This document shows, in pieces, positions 51,775-60,237 of a DNA stretch of 64,000 nt. Under the pieces are notes generated by a model. The model saw only the letters and a list, made by a program, of their open reading frames with translations. It made no database searches and was not told the origin of the DNA. Positions within the stretch are counted from its first letter, which is position 1. Each line of letters starts with the position of its first letter. This DNA comes from Streptosporangium subroseum (lineage in GTDB: Bacteria > Actinomycetota > Actinomycetes > Streptosporangiales > Streptosporangiaceae). A program made the position numbers and the translations under genes. The stretch is from positions 124,001-188,000 of the forward strand of contig NZ_FZOD01000010.1 of NCBI RefSeq assembly GCF_900188345.1, in the 5' to 3' direction.

Positions 51775-52871
51775 AGTACGGGGACCACGACTTTCTGCCC
51801 GGTGTCGAGGCCGTCGCCGGTCACTTCCACGGAGCCGCCGGCGAACAGTCCGGTCTTCACCGCGATCGTCTCGGTCGCTCCCGTGTTCCGCACCACCTCG
51901 ACGCCGTATCCACCCTTCGGCAGGGCGATGAGCGCGGCGATGGGCACGGTCAAGACGTTCTTGCGACTGGCGGTGGGGAAATCGACCGACACGGAGATCT
52001 CTTGGAGACGGCCCGCGGCGGCAGGGTGGTCGAGGGTGATGGTCACCGGAACGACGATCCCTTTCCCGTCGCTGCTCTTCTGCTGCCGGGGAGCGCCGAC
52101 CTTGGAGATGGTGCCGGTCGTCGCCTTGCCCACGAGCAGGTTCACGGTCACCTTGCCCCGCACCTTGGCGAGAGCCTGCTTCGCGGTCGCGAGCTCGACA
52201 GTAACGATCTTGTCGAGCCCGGACAGTCTCAGCACGGCGGTGCCCGTCCCGACCTGGTCGCCGACCCGTGCCACGGTCTCCGCCACGCGCACCTCGCCCG
52301 GGGCGAAGACGACCAGACCATGGTCGATCGATCCCGTCTCCTTCACCCCGAGGGCGTCCTGCCAGCGCAGGATCGCCGCCTTCGTGTACCAGTCGAAGCG
52401 GGTGTCGGGAGTCCCGGTGAAGTAGCCGAGAGTTTCGAGGTTCCGTTCCAGCTGTTGCACATCCGGTCCGTCGCTCATGTCGCTTTTGAAGGCCCGCCAT
52501 GCGGGGAGCCTGCCGCGCAGCAGCACCACGGGCTGATTGTCGATCGCGTACAGGACGCCGCCGACCTTGACCCTGCCGCCTTCTCGCGGCAGGCGGGTGA
52601 TCGTGCCGGTACGGCCGGCGTCGATCCCGCTCGCCCCGCCGTAGCTCAGCGATCCGGGCGAGGTGACGGTCTCCTGGAGCGTCTTCCGCTCTACGAGAGC
52701 GGTGCCCGCCACACGCTTGTGCTGGGTCTCCTCGGCGACGTCACCCGCAGGCCGCGTGACCGCGATCGCCACGGCGGCGCCGACGACCACGACGGCCGCG
52801 ATCGAGCAGACCCAGGCGCGGCCGCGCTTTCGCGGCGCCGGTTCGATTACGGGCTGTCCGGAACGCGTCAT
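51771..52871 (-). CDS. Membrane-fusion-type efflux adaptor with peptidoglycan-binding domain
   Basis: 366 residues. One N-terminal helix ([20 protein letters not shown]), a lipoyl/barrel-like part ([20 protein letters not shown]), an inserted peptidoglycan-binding-1 domain ([40 protein letters not shown]) and a HlyD/MacA-like C-terminus ([40 protein letters not shown]). This is the Gram-positive adaptor type found with MacB-like pumps. The start overlaps the stop of the lipoprotein gene by 4 nt. Confidence 0.9.
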   Translation of the reverse strand: MTRSGQPVIEPAPRKRGRAWVCSIAAVVVVGAAVAIAVTRPAGDVAEETQHKRVAGTALVERKTLQETVTSPGSLSYGGASGIDAGRTGTITRLPREGGRVKVGGVLYAIDNQPVVLLRGRLPAWRAFKSDMSDGPDVQQLERNLETLGYFTGTPDTRFDWYTKAAILRWQDALGVKETGSIDHGLVVFAPGEVRVAETVARVGDQVGTGTAVLRLSGLDKIVTVELATAKQALAKVRGKVTVNLLVGKATTGTISKVGAPRQQKSSDGKGIVVPVTITLDHPAAAGRLQEISVSVDFPTASRKNVLTVPIAALIALPKGGYGVEVVRNTGATETIAVKTGLFAGGSVEVTGDGLDTGQKVVVPVL

Positions 52872-53359
52872 GGCTTGAAGCACTCATCCAGATCGCTCTG
52901 CTTGACGTCCTCGGGCACGACCATGGCCGTTCCCGGCTTGGGATCGTCGACCTTGTATCCGCGGTCGCGGAGACACTTGGTCCGCTCGAGATTCAGGGAC
53001 TGCACTTCCTGGTCGGTCAGCTTGGGCCCGTCATCAGCCGTCGGCGGTTTGCCGATCTTCTTCAGGCAGGCGTCCTCCGCGACCTTGTAGGCGTCCTGCC
53101 GGTCGCCGAAGTCGATCTGCCCGGCCTCCTTGGGAAGCTCGAAGCCCGCCTCGCTCAGGCACGACCGGAACTTGGCCTCCCACGCGTCGTACTTCTGGTC
53201 GGCCGTGCCGGCCGAACCCGAATCGGAAGTGGAAGCGGAGGACGAGGTCGACGAGTCGCTCGCCTCATTCGCATTACTGCAACCGGCCAGCAGGCCCGCG
53301 AGGCAGGCGAAGGCCGCGAACGCGACGCGAGTACGAGGGAGGTGGAGTGTGCTGGGCAT
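52868..53359 (-). CDS. Small lipoprotein of the efflux operon
   Basis: 163 residues. Lipoprotein signal ending in LLAGC, then a Ser/Ala linker and a compact domain with four Cys (FRSCLSEAGFELPKEAGQID, VAEDACLKKIGKPPTADDG, ERTKCLRDRGYKVDDPKPG, LDECFKP). The paired C-L-x-x-x-G motifs look like two related halves that could form disulfides. Similar proteins accompany MacB-type exporters in actinobacteria. It is the first gene of the four-gene lipoprotein-adaptor-ATPase-permease operon. Confidence 0.8.
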   Translation of the reverse strand: MPSTLHLPRTRVAFAAFACLAGLLAGCSNANEASDSSTSSSASTSDSGSAGTADQKYDAWEAKFRSCLSEAGFELPKEAGQIDFGDRQDAYKVAEDACLKKIGKPPTADDGPKLTDQEVQSLNLERTKCLRDRGYKVDDPKPGTAMVVPEDVKQSDLDECFKP

Positions 53360-53503
53360 GATTCTTTCTTTCGGTGGCTGTGGTCGCCCGGTGATCAGGC
53401 GAGGAGCAGAGCACGTGAAAAGCCCTGGTTCTGAGAGGTTGGTACGCCGTTGCGGCGCACTTCAGCCACCATGCGCGGTGCGGGTGTCCGCGCTGCCGCG
53501 GTC

Positions 53504-53529
53504 GCGTATCCACGGCCGCTTGGATACGC
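53504..53529. terminator. Short hairpin between kinase and lipoprotein genes
   Basis: Perfect 8-bp arms gcgtatcc / ggatacgc with a 10-nt loop. It may end the regulator-kinase transcript or lie in the promoter region of the efflux operon; the position fits either. Confidence 0.45.
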
Positions 53530-53539
53530 ATCGGGCGTG

Positions 53540-53771
53540 TATCAGCCCTCGGCCGCGGACGAACCCGGCTTCAGGAGTCGCTGGGGGAGCGCCGGACCCG
53601 GTATCGGTCCTCGGCGGTGAATCGCCCGGCCTCGGAAGCCCACGGGGAGTGCAGGACGGACGCCGGCCCTTGGCCGCGGGTCGCCCGGCTTTGGAAGTTC
53701 TCGGGGAGTGCAGGACGGACGCCGGTCCTTGTCACGGGTCGCCCGGTCTCGTCGGGAGCGCCGGGCAGGTG
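53540..53771. repeat. ~60-bp tandem repeat array abutting the kinase stop codon
   Basis: Nearly four units near 53540, 53602, 53664 and 53723; the second and third share ggggagtgcaggacggacgc exactly, and all share a tcgcccgg-like core. The last unit ends at the base before the kinase TGA (53772, minus strand). The 53360-53503 part of the gap holds no gene. Confidence 0.75.
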
Positions 53772-55031
53772 TCAGCTCTCGGAGCCGACACCGTCCCGCA
53801 GGTGGAGCGTGGCGATCGCGCCACCGTCCGGGGCGTTGCCGAAGGTGAGCTCGGCGCCGATCACCTGGGCCTGGCCGGCGGCGATGGTCAGGCCCAGGCC
53901 GTGACCCCGTCCGCGTTCGGCCGCGCCGGTGCGGAAGCGCTGCGGCCCCGTCGCCAGCAACTCGTCCGGGAATCCGGGGCCGTGGTCGCGTACGACGATC
54001 GTCGTGCCGTTCACGGTGACCTCGACCGGAGACCGTCCGTGGCGGTGGGCGTTGGCGACCAGGTTGGCGACGATCCGGTCGAGGCGGCGAGGATCGGTGT
54101 CGGCGACCGGATCGCCGTTCACCGCCAGCCGGACCTGGAGCCCCGTCCGGCGTACGGACTCCTCGACGACCTGGTCGAGCGGCACCGAAGCACGATCGGC
54201 GCGTTCCGCGCCCGCGTCGAGGCGGGAGATCTCCAGCAGGTCCTCGATCAGCGCCCTCAGCACCCGCACCCGGTCCCTGACCAGCTCGGTGGCCTCCCCC
54301 TCGGGGAGGAGCTCGGCGGAGGTGACCAGGCCCATCAGCGGGGTACGCAGCTCGTGGGCCACGTCGGCGGTGAAGCGTTGCTCGCTCAGCAGCCGGTCCT
54401 GCAGGCTGTCCGCCATCGAGTCGACGGCCGCCGAGATCTCGGTGATCTCATCGCCGCCCCGGCCGCCCACCCTGGTCCGGGCGTTCAGGTCGCCGTCCGC
54501 GATACGCCGCGCGGTTCGGGCCACCCGCCTCAGCCGCCGGTTGGGCAGCTCGGCGGCCAGCGCCGCCAGGGGCACGACAACGGCGAGCACGGCCAGCGAG
54601 GCCATCACGATGTGCCGGTCCAGGGCCCGCAGGCTGCGCATCTCGGTGCCCATGTCGATCTGCACGGCCAGCACCTGGCCGTCGATGGGCTCAGCCCCCC
54701 ACATCCAGAGACTCTCCGGCTGGCGACCGTCGTACCAGGTGCTGAATCGCCCGGTGCTCCTGACCTGCTGGAGCAGTGCGGGCGGGATCTCCCCGCTGTA
54801 ACCGGCCGACGCGTCGCCCGTGCGCCGGTAGTCGTTCTCCGCCTCCCCCATCGCGACGTAAGCCCGGCCCTCGCCCAGGCTCATGGAACGCTCAAGGGTG
54901 CTCCGGTGGACCAGTATCCCGACGGCCAGCGCGACCGCGCAGGACGCCATGGCCACCAAGGCCGCGATCTTCCAGCGCAGCGACCTCCAGTTCAGCAGCC
55001 TGCGCGCCGCCTGGACGATGGCGTGTCCCAT
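53772..55031 (-). CDS. Sensor histidine kinase (CseC-like)
   Basis: 419 residues. Two transmembrane helices (RWKIAALVAMASCAVALAVG and HIVMASLAVLAVVVPLAALA) flank a ~120-residue exterior sensor; HAMP (LRRVARTARRIADGDLNART), the phospho-acceptor H-box FTADVAHELRTPL, the N-box VANLVANAHRHG and G-boxes VRDHGPGFPDEL and GRGHGLGLTIAAG follow. It lies 1 nt after the response regulator gene. The pair and the downstream lipoprotein-efflux operon resemble the CseB-CseC envelope-stress type. Confidence 0.9.
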   Translation of the reverse strand: MGHAIVQAARRLLNWRSLRWKIAALVAMASCAVALAVGILVHRSTLERSMSLGEGRAYVAMGEAENDYRRTGDASAGYSGEIPPALLQQVRSTGRFSTWYDGRQPESLWMWGAEPIDGQVLAVQIDMGTEMRSLRALDRHIVMASLAVLAVVVPLAALAAELPNRRLRRVARTARRIADGDLNARTRVGGRGGDEITEISAAVDSMADSLQDRLLSEQRFTADVAHELRTPLMGLVTSAELLPEGEATELVRDRVRVLRALIEDLLEISRLDAGAERADRASVPLDQVVEESVRRTGLQVRLAVNGDPVADTDPRRLDRIVANLVANAHRHGRSPVEVTVNGTTIVVRDHGPGFPDELLATGPQRFRTGAAERGRGHGLGLTIAAGQAQVIGAELTFGNAPDGGAIATLHLRDGVGSES

Positions 55032-55032
55032 C

Positions 55033-55761
55033 TCAGCGCCGCAACTTGTAACCGAAGCCGCGGACCGTCTCGATCCGGTCGGGGCCGATCTTCTTGCGCA
55101 GCCGCTGGACACACAGGTCGACGACGCGGCTGTCCCCGTCCCAGCCGTAGTCCCAGACGTTGCGCAGCAGGGTCTGCCGGTCCAGCACGATCCCCGGGTT
55201 CGCCGCGAACTCCAGCAGCAACCGCAGCTCGGTGGGGGCCATCCCCACCGGCTCACCGGCCCGGCGCACCTCCAGGCCCTGGGGATCGATGGTCAGGTCC
55301 CCGAAGACCAGGTCGCCGGCGCCGCCTGCAGCGGGCTCCGGAGCGTGCTCGGGGCTCGGGGCGAAGGAGGCCCGGCGCAGCAGGGAACGGATCCTGGCCA
55401 CCAGCACGGAGGTGTCGACCGGCTTGACGACGTAGTCGTCGGCCCCCGCCTCCAGACCCGACACCACGTCCAGGGCGTCACCGCGCGCGGACATCATCAG
55501 GATCGGGGCCAGGCTCGACTCCCTGATCCTCCGGCACAGCCCGATGCCGTCCAGCCCCGGCAGCATCACGTCCAGCAGCAGCAGGTCGTGCGGCTGGTCC
55601 CTGAACAGTTCGAGGCCGGTCAGACCGTCGCCCGCGGTGCTCACGCGATAGCCGTAGCGTTCCAGGGCCATCCCGACCGCCCTGCGGATCACCTCGTCGT
55701 CCTCGACGAGCAGTACCGTGACAGGATCTGGTGGGCCACCGCCGACCTCTGAAACCGACAT
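55033..55761 (-). CDS. OmpR-family response regulator (CseB-like)
   Basis: 242 residues. Receiver domain with the acidic pair LLVEDDEVIRRAVGMALERY, phospho-Asp in DLLLLDVMLPGLDGIGL, the Thr/Ser switch ILMMSARGD and Lys in DDYVVKPVD; then a winged-helix output domain (LEVRRAGEPVGMAPTELRLL, DSRVVDLCVQRLRKKIGPDR, TVRGFGYKLRR). GGGGAG lies unusually close to the ATG (2-3 nt). AT-rich promoter elements are visible upstream (tatattgtcttttatac on the minus strand). Confidence 0.92.
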   Translation of the reverse strand: MSVSEVGGGPPDPVTVLLVEDDEVIRRAVGMALERYGYRVSTAGDGLTGLELFRDQPHDLLLLDVMLPGLDGIGLCRRIRESSLAPILMMSARGDALDVVSGLEAGADDYVVKPVDTSVLVARIRSLLRRASFAPSPEHAPEPAAGGAGDLVFGDLTIDPQGLEVRRAGEPVGMAPTELRLLLEFAANPGIVLDRQTLLRNVWDYGWDGDSRVVDLCVQRLRKKIGPDRIETVRGFGYKLRR

Positions 55762-55981
55762 TTCTCCCCAAATATGACTAAAAAGGTATAAAAGACAATA
55801 TAAGGACTCTCTCCGTGGGGGCGCGAAGGCGTCGCCGGACCTCCTCCGGCGACCGGTACGCCGCGGCGGCGCGCACCCCGGCCACCCCGCGAGATCCGCA
55901 GGTGCCCATGGTGTCGGTGCCGGACCTCCGTGACGGCTCAGCCGTGTATCAGCCGTGAATCAATCCGTCGGATCACGCGTA

Positions 55982-57088
55982 TCAGGGGGCCGCCAGGAGG
56001 GTGAACTCGCTCCGGCCGGAGACGACGCCGTTGATCTGGAGCTCGATCGCGTGCTCGCCGGGATAGTAGCGCCGGGTGGTGATCTCGCGGAAGGAGTGCT
56101 CGCGGGAGAGCTGCCGTCGTTCGCCGGGGGCGAGCGTCACAGTGGTGAGCTTGAAGGTCTTGCCGCGCTGACTGCCGTTCGCCTTCATGTGGTGCACGAT
56201 GTAGTCGATGGCGAGCGTCGCCGGCTCGGCCGCGGTGTTGGTGATCGTCGCGGTGAAACCGACGGTTCCGCCGAACGGGATCCGCGTCGTCGCCAGGGCC
56301 GGCCCGACGATGTCGATGGCGGCGTGTGTGAAGCCCAGCAGGCCGAGCGCGCCGGGGTGGCCTTTTTTGACGAGGGTGCGGAGCCCGTGCCTGACGAGGC
56401 GCGGGGTGTTCTCGTCCGGCTCCGAGAGCCAGGCGGCCGCGGTCTCGACGACGATCTCCGGTTGCTGCCTGCTCAGGTCGTTCAGATGATTGGCGACGGA
56501 GCGTCGCACGTATTCGCTCTCGTCGCGATACAGGGCGTTGATGATGGGGAGGGTCGCCCGGGGATCGACCATGATCGCCGGAACCCGCTTCGCCCAGGGC
56601 AGGAACGCCCGGGTGCCCTCGGACGCCAGGCGGCGGACGTGTTCGTCGGGCGAGGCGGTCCAGGTGAGGACGGCGGCGAGGGCGCGGTCGAAATCATGGT
56701 CGAGGAGCGCGCGGATGGCGAACTCGGACGTGAGGCGGGAGGTGAGCTCGGCGAGCATGGCCATGGCGTCGTCGAAGGCGTCGGTGCCGCCGTCGTCGAT
56801 CGCCTTCGCGGCGATCGCGCCGGTGACCGGCCAGATCAGCCACCCGCTGAAGGGCGGCAGCCCGTCCCGCGCCGCGCGGATCGTGCGGGCGAACGCGTCG
56901 TAGTCGCCGGGCAGGTCCCGCAGCAGCGCGTCCCTGAGCAGGTCGCTGCGTTCCCGCAGCGACAGGGGCGCGAGCTCGCCGGCGGCGGTGCGGAGCGCGG
57001 TGAGCGGTGCGCCGGGCGCGGCCGCCGCGATCGCTTCGATCAGCGCCTTGGCGGTGTGATCACCGATGAGCTCGTCGGCGAAGGGCAT
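55982..57088 (-). CDS. DNA alkylation repair (AlkD-like) HEAT-repeat protein
   Basis: 368 residues. Helical HEAT-like repeats of the AlkD/AlkC type (GDYDAFARTIRAARDG, WLIWPVTGAIAAKAI, DEHVRRLASEGTRAFLPWAK, SEYVRRSVANHLNDLSRQQP) for excision of alkylated bases. The last ~110 residues are an Ig-like beta domain (GGTVGFTATITNTAAEPATL, ITTRRYYPGEHAIELQINGV) as found in AlkC-type members. GGGAGG lies 5 nt before the ATG. Repair activity is inferred from family resemblance. Confidence 0.82.
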   Translation of the reverse strand: MPFADELIGDHTAKALIEAIAAAAPGAPLTALRTAAGELAPLSLRERSDLLRDALLRDLPGDYDAFARTIRAARDGLPPFSGWLIWPVTGAIAAKAIDDGGTDAFDDAMAMLAELTSRLTSEFAIRALLDHDFDRALAAVLTWTASPDEHVRRLASEGTRAFLPWAKRVPAIMVDPRATLPIINALYRDESEYVRRSVANHLNDLSRQQPEIVVETAAAWLSEPDENTPRLVRHGLRTLVKKGHPGALGLLGFTHAAIDIVGPALATTRIPFGGTVGFTATITNTAAEPATLAIDYIVHHMKANGSQRGKTFKLTTVTLAPGERRQLSREHSFREITTRRYYPGEHAIELQINGVVSGRSEFTLLAAP

Positions 57089-57257
57089 GGGTTCCTCCCG
57101 TGTGTCGAGTCGGCATCCGGCTGCCACCCGTATGAATTCTCTCGTGCGCCGAGCCGATATCCGGCCGCCGCCGGTGCCGGCGAGATCAATCGCGGCGGAT
57201 GGCGAGGGGGAGCCGTACGGTTGCCTGGGCGCGTCGCACCTGGAAGCGAGGAGTAGC

Positions 57258-57929
57258 GTGGTCGTCATGCCGGCCGCGTCCACGAACAAGCTCGGGGAGT
57301 TCCTCCGGGCCCATCGCGCGCGCCTCGATCCCGTGGACGTCGGCCTGCGCGGGGGAGGCGACCGCAGGGTCGCCGGGCTGAATCCCCACCTGGCACCGGG
57401 CGGCTCACGAGACCTGGTCCACCCGGCGCTGCTGCGGCTGCTGGACTCCTTCCCCTCCGCGGCCGCATACGTGCTGAGCCCCGCGTTCGAGGTGCTCGCC
57501 ACCAACGCCGTCGCCGCCGCGCTGCTCTTGCCCTTCTCCGGCATGACCAACATGGTCCGGGTGCTGTTCCAGCACCCGCAGGCGCGGACCGTGTTCGTCG
57601 AATGGCCCACCCTGGCGGGGCAGACCGTCCATGCCCTGCGTCTCAACGCGGGTTACCACCCGGACGATCCGGAGATCAGGGCGCTCGTCGACGAGCTTCT
57701 GCGGACCTCTCCCGAGTTCCGGGCCCTGTGGCAGGACCAGGCCGTGAGCGGGCTCCCTCGCACGTTCAAGGTCTTCGTCCATCCGGAGGTGGGTCGCGTC
57801 GAGCTGACCTACCAGACCTTCGACGTCCGCGACGCTCCCGGCCAGCAACTGCTCGTCGGCACACCGGAGCCCGGAAGCCGCAGCGCCGACGCCCTCGCCT
57901 ACCTGGGTTCCGTGCACGCCACGGCCTGA
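57258..57929 (+). CDS. MmyB-like regulator that has lost its XRE helix-turn-helix
   Basis: About 223 residues. The N-terminal leader of the XRE-MmyB family is present (LGEFLRAHRARLDPVDVGLR, GGDRRVAGL), and the MmyB-like ligand domain is complete (VHPALLRLLDSFPSAAAYVL, EVLATNAVAAALLLPFSGMT, FVEWPTLAGQTVHALRLNAG, FDVRDAPGQQLLVGTPEPG). The ~60 residues between them, normally the DNA-binding HTH, are missing and replaced by NPHLAPGGSRDL. The protein can probably bind its ligand but not DNA. Start GTG at 57258 or ATG at 57267. Such genes usually sit beside and regulate an SDR gene, as at 58118. Confidence 0.7.
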   Translation: MVVMPAASTNKLGEFLRAHRARLDPVDVGLRGGGDRRVAGLNPHLAPGGSRDLVHPALLRLLDSFPSAAAYVLSPAFEVLATNAVAAALLLPFSGMTNMVRVLFQHPQARTVFVEWPTLAGQTVHALRLNAGYHPDDPEIRALVDELLRTSPEFRALWQDQAVSGLPRTFKVFVHPEVGRVELTYQTFDVRDAPGQQLLVGTPEPGSRSADALAYLGSVHATA

Positions 57930-57990
57930 GCCGCAAGACGGATCCCCCGGGACATCGCTCTGCCCCGATCCTGCGTGACCGCGGGCGGGC

Positions 57991-58045
57991 GGAGAAGGCC
58001 GTGTCTTCCCGGGTGCGGCGCACCTAGGAAGACACGGCCTTCTCC
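57991..58045. terminator. Long hairpin terminator
   Basis: Perfect 19-bp arms (ggagaaggccgtgtcttcc and complement) enclosing a second small stem ggtgcg/cgcacc. It lies 62 nt after the MmyB-like stop. Confidence 0.75.
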
Positions 58046-58068
58046 CGGCGCGGCGGCGGACGCACGCT

Positions 58069-58098
58069 TGGTCTCGCGGCACTCCCGCCGCGAGACCA
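58069..58098 (+). promoter_or_regulatory. Hairpin with T-run just before the SDR gene (attenuator or operator)
   Basis: Perfect 11-bp arms tggtctcgcgg / ccgcgagacca with an 8-nt loop, followed by gcgtttt, then the CAGGAG ribosome site and ATG at 58118. As RNA it is an intrinsic-terminator shape; as DNA it could be an operator. Confidence 0.5.
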
Positions 58099-58117
58099 GC
58101 GTTTTCCAGGAGTTCTC

Positions 58118-58861
58118 ATGAGCAGCCCGTCGACCGCCGACAGCAAGATTGTCCTCATTACCGGTGCCAGCAGCGGCATCGGTGAGGCGACCGCCCGTCG
58201 CCTGGCCGCCGACGGCCACCACGTCGTCCTCGGCGCGCGGCGCGTGGACCGGCTGGAGGCGCTCGCCGGCGAGATCCGCACCGCGGGCGGCCGAGCCGAC
58301 CACGGGGAGCTCGACGTGACGAGCCTCGACAGCGTGCGTGCCTTCGCCGAGACCGCCCACGAGCGTCACGGTCGCATCGACGTGCTCGTCAACAACGCGG
58401 GCGTGATGCCGCTGTCGACGATCGACGCGCTGCGCGTCGACGAGTGGAACCAGATGATCGACGTGAACCTGCGCGGCACCCTGTACGGCATCGCGGCCGT
58501 CCTGCCGCACATGCGTGCCCGGGGCGCCGGCCACATCGTCAACGTCGCCTCGACGTCGGCGCACCGGGTCGACCCCACGGCGGCCGTCTACTGCGCCACC
58601 AAGTACGCCGTCCGGGCGCTCTCCGAGGGACTGCGCCAGGAGAGCCGGGACATCCGCGTGACCGTTGTGAGCCCGGGCTTCACCCGCTCGGAACTCACCG
58701 ACCACGGCGGCGACCCGGAGACACAGGCCGTCGCGCGGGCCGCGATGGAACAATTCGCCATCCCGGCCTCCGCCGTCGCGGACGCCATCGGATACGCGAT
58801 CGGCCGGCCCGGCGACGTCGACGTCAACGAACTTGTCGTCCGCCCCACCGCCCAGGGCTGA
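58118..58861 (+). CDS. SDR family NAD(P)-dependent oxidoreductase
   Basis: 247 residues of a classical short-chain dehydrogenase: cofactor motif LITGASSGIGEATARRLAAD, NNAGVMPLSTIDAL, catalytic Ser in VNVASTSAHRVD, YCATKYAVRALSEGL with Tyr and Lys, then VVSPGFTRSELTDH. CAGGAG precedes the ATG. The substrate is unknown. The neighbouring MmyB-like regulator has lost its DNA-binding domain, so control of this gene may be altered in this strain. Confidence 0.92.
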   Translation: MSSPSTADSKIVLITGASSGIGEATARRLAADGHHVVLGARRVDRLEALAGEIRTAGGRADHGELDVTSLDSVRAFAETAHERHGRIDVLVNNAGVMPLSTIDALRVDEWNQMIDVNLRGTLYGIAAVLPHMRARGAGHIVNVASTSAHRVDPTAAVYCATKYAVRALSEGLRQESRDIRVTVVSPGFTRSELTDHGGDPETQAVARAAMEQFAIPASAVADAIGYAIGRPGDVDVNELVVRPTAQG

Positions 58862-58883
58862 TCGCGATGCGCAAGGAGCGAGG

Positions 58884-59834
58884 TCAGGGGCCGGTGAGGC
58901 GGCGGTCGCCACGGGTGGTGACCACGAACACCTGCCAGTTGTAGTAGGCGTAGTAGTTTCTGATGTCCTGCTTGATCTGGCGGGCGTGCAGCAGCACCGC
59001 GTTGACGTACGCCTGGGAGTGGTTGTAGGCGTACAGCGCACGCCGGTAGTCGCGCGGCGCCCCCGAGGCGTGCAGGTAGTTGGCCGCGGCGAGCAGGGCG
59101 TCCCGGGTGTCCTGGACGTCGCCGCCCATCCCGTAGGCCTTCCACGTTCCCGGCATGAACTGCATGGGGCCCTGGGCGCCCGTGTAACTCGGTGACCTCA
59201 CGCGGCCGAACTTGGTCTCGACGAACATCACCGCCGCCAGCACCTCCCACTCGACGCCGAACCGGCGCTCGGCATACCGGAAGTGGTCGAGCAGGACATC
59301 CGCCGGCTTGGGCGGCTGGACGCGGAATTTCGCCGACCCGCTGATGGGGTGGACCAGGGAGAGCAGGTCCCGGGCGGCCGTCACGTTGTCCTTCGCCTGC
59401 CCGGCCAGGGCCTTCGGCAGCTTGGCGTAGGTGCGGGAGGCGACCTGTGGATTGCGGGCGAGGTAGCGGTAGATGCGCTGCTGCTGCAGGGCCAGCAGCA
59501 CCATCGGCTCCGGAGGCTGCCCCTTGGCGGGGTCTCCCTTGCGCGTCCAGTCGTCCGTGGCACGCCGGAGCGCCGCGACGGTGTCGGTCAGGGAACGGGC
59601 CAGCCGCGCCGGGTCCTTGGGGATCGGAGCGTCCGGGTCGGGCAGGGCGGGCGCCTGGCGTACGGGCTCCTTCGCCGGGGGCGTCGCCGACCGCTCCGGA
59701 GCCGGTTGCGTCGCCGTCTGGAGGGGAGCACCCGATGAGGCGGCGCTCTGCGCGCCGGCACAACCGGAGATCGCAACGGTCAGGCCGACGAGTGAGGCGA
59801 CCATCGGCCTCGCGCGCGATCGGCCCGCGCGCAT
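58884..59834 (-). CDS. Lytic transglycosylase lipoprotein
   Basis: About 316 residues from the ATG at 59834, which gives a clean lipoprotein signal (RPMVASLVGLTVAISGC); ATG 59939 or TTG 59948 would add an unlikely 35-38-residue basic tail before it. After a Pro/Ala linker comes a helical region, then the SLT_2-type domain (YAERRFGVEWEVLAAVMFVE with catalytic Glu in FVETKFGRVRS, GAQGPMQFMPGTWKAYGMGG, ALYAYNHSQAYVNAVLL). It would cleave peptidoglycan glycan strands. Confidence 0.85.
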   Translation of the reverse strand: MRAGRSRARPMVASLVGLTVAISGCAGAQSAASSGAPLQTATQPAPERSATPPAKEPVRQAPALPDPDAPIPKDPARLARSLTDTVAALRRATDDWTRKGDPAKGQPPEPMVLLALQQQRIYRYLARNPQVASRTYAKLPKALAGQAKDNVTAARDLLSLVHPISGSAKFRVQPPKPADVLLDHFRYAERRFGVEWEVLAAVMFVETKFGRVRSPSYTGAQGPMQFMPGTWKAYGMGGDVQDTRDALLAAANYLHASGAPRDYRRALYAYNHSQAYVNAVLLHARQIKQDIRNYYAYYNWQVFVVTTRGDRRLTGP

Positions 59835-60237
59835 GCCCGGTGGCCTGTCACCCGGGGCGTCTCCCCGGGCGGGCGTCGTCCGCCCGCCCGGCCGGTGGCC
59901 GTGCTCCGGCTGTGCGATCTCCGCGCGCTGATCCTTCATCGGCCCCAACGTATCCCGAGCACGATCTCTCAGGTGGGTTTTCCGAGTGCTCTGCGGGGAT
60001 CGCGCCGGTTCGGACGATCCCGGAACCGCCGGCGGGTGGCGACGCCATGCGTGCCGAGGGGTGACCCGTGTCAGTCCCGGGACATGCGGGGCATCGGGAA
60101 GGCCGTCGACACGACGGGAACCGATCCCGATCGCGCCTTCTCAGCTGACCGAGGTCCGCCCCCGCCGTTCCGGCGCCGCCCGCGGACCCGAGCATTCGGA
60201 CGGGCCGCGAGACGGTGAGCCGGACGGCCGGGTGCGG

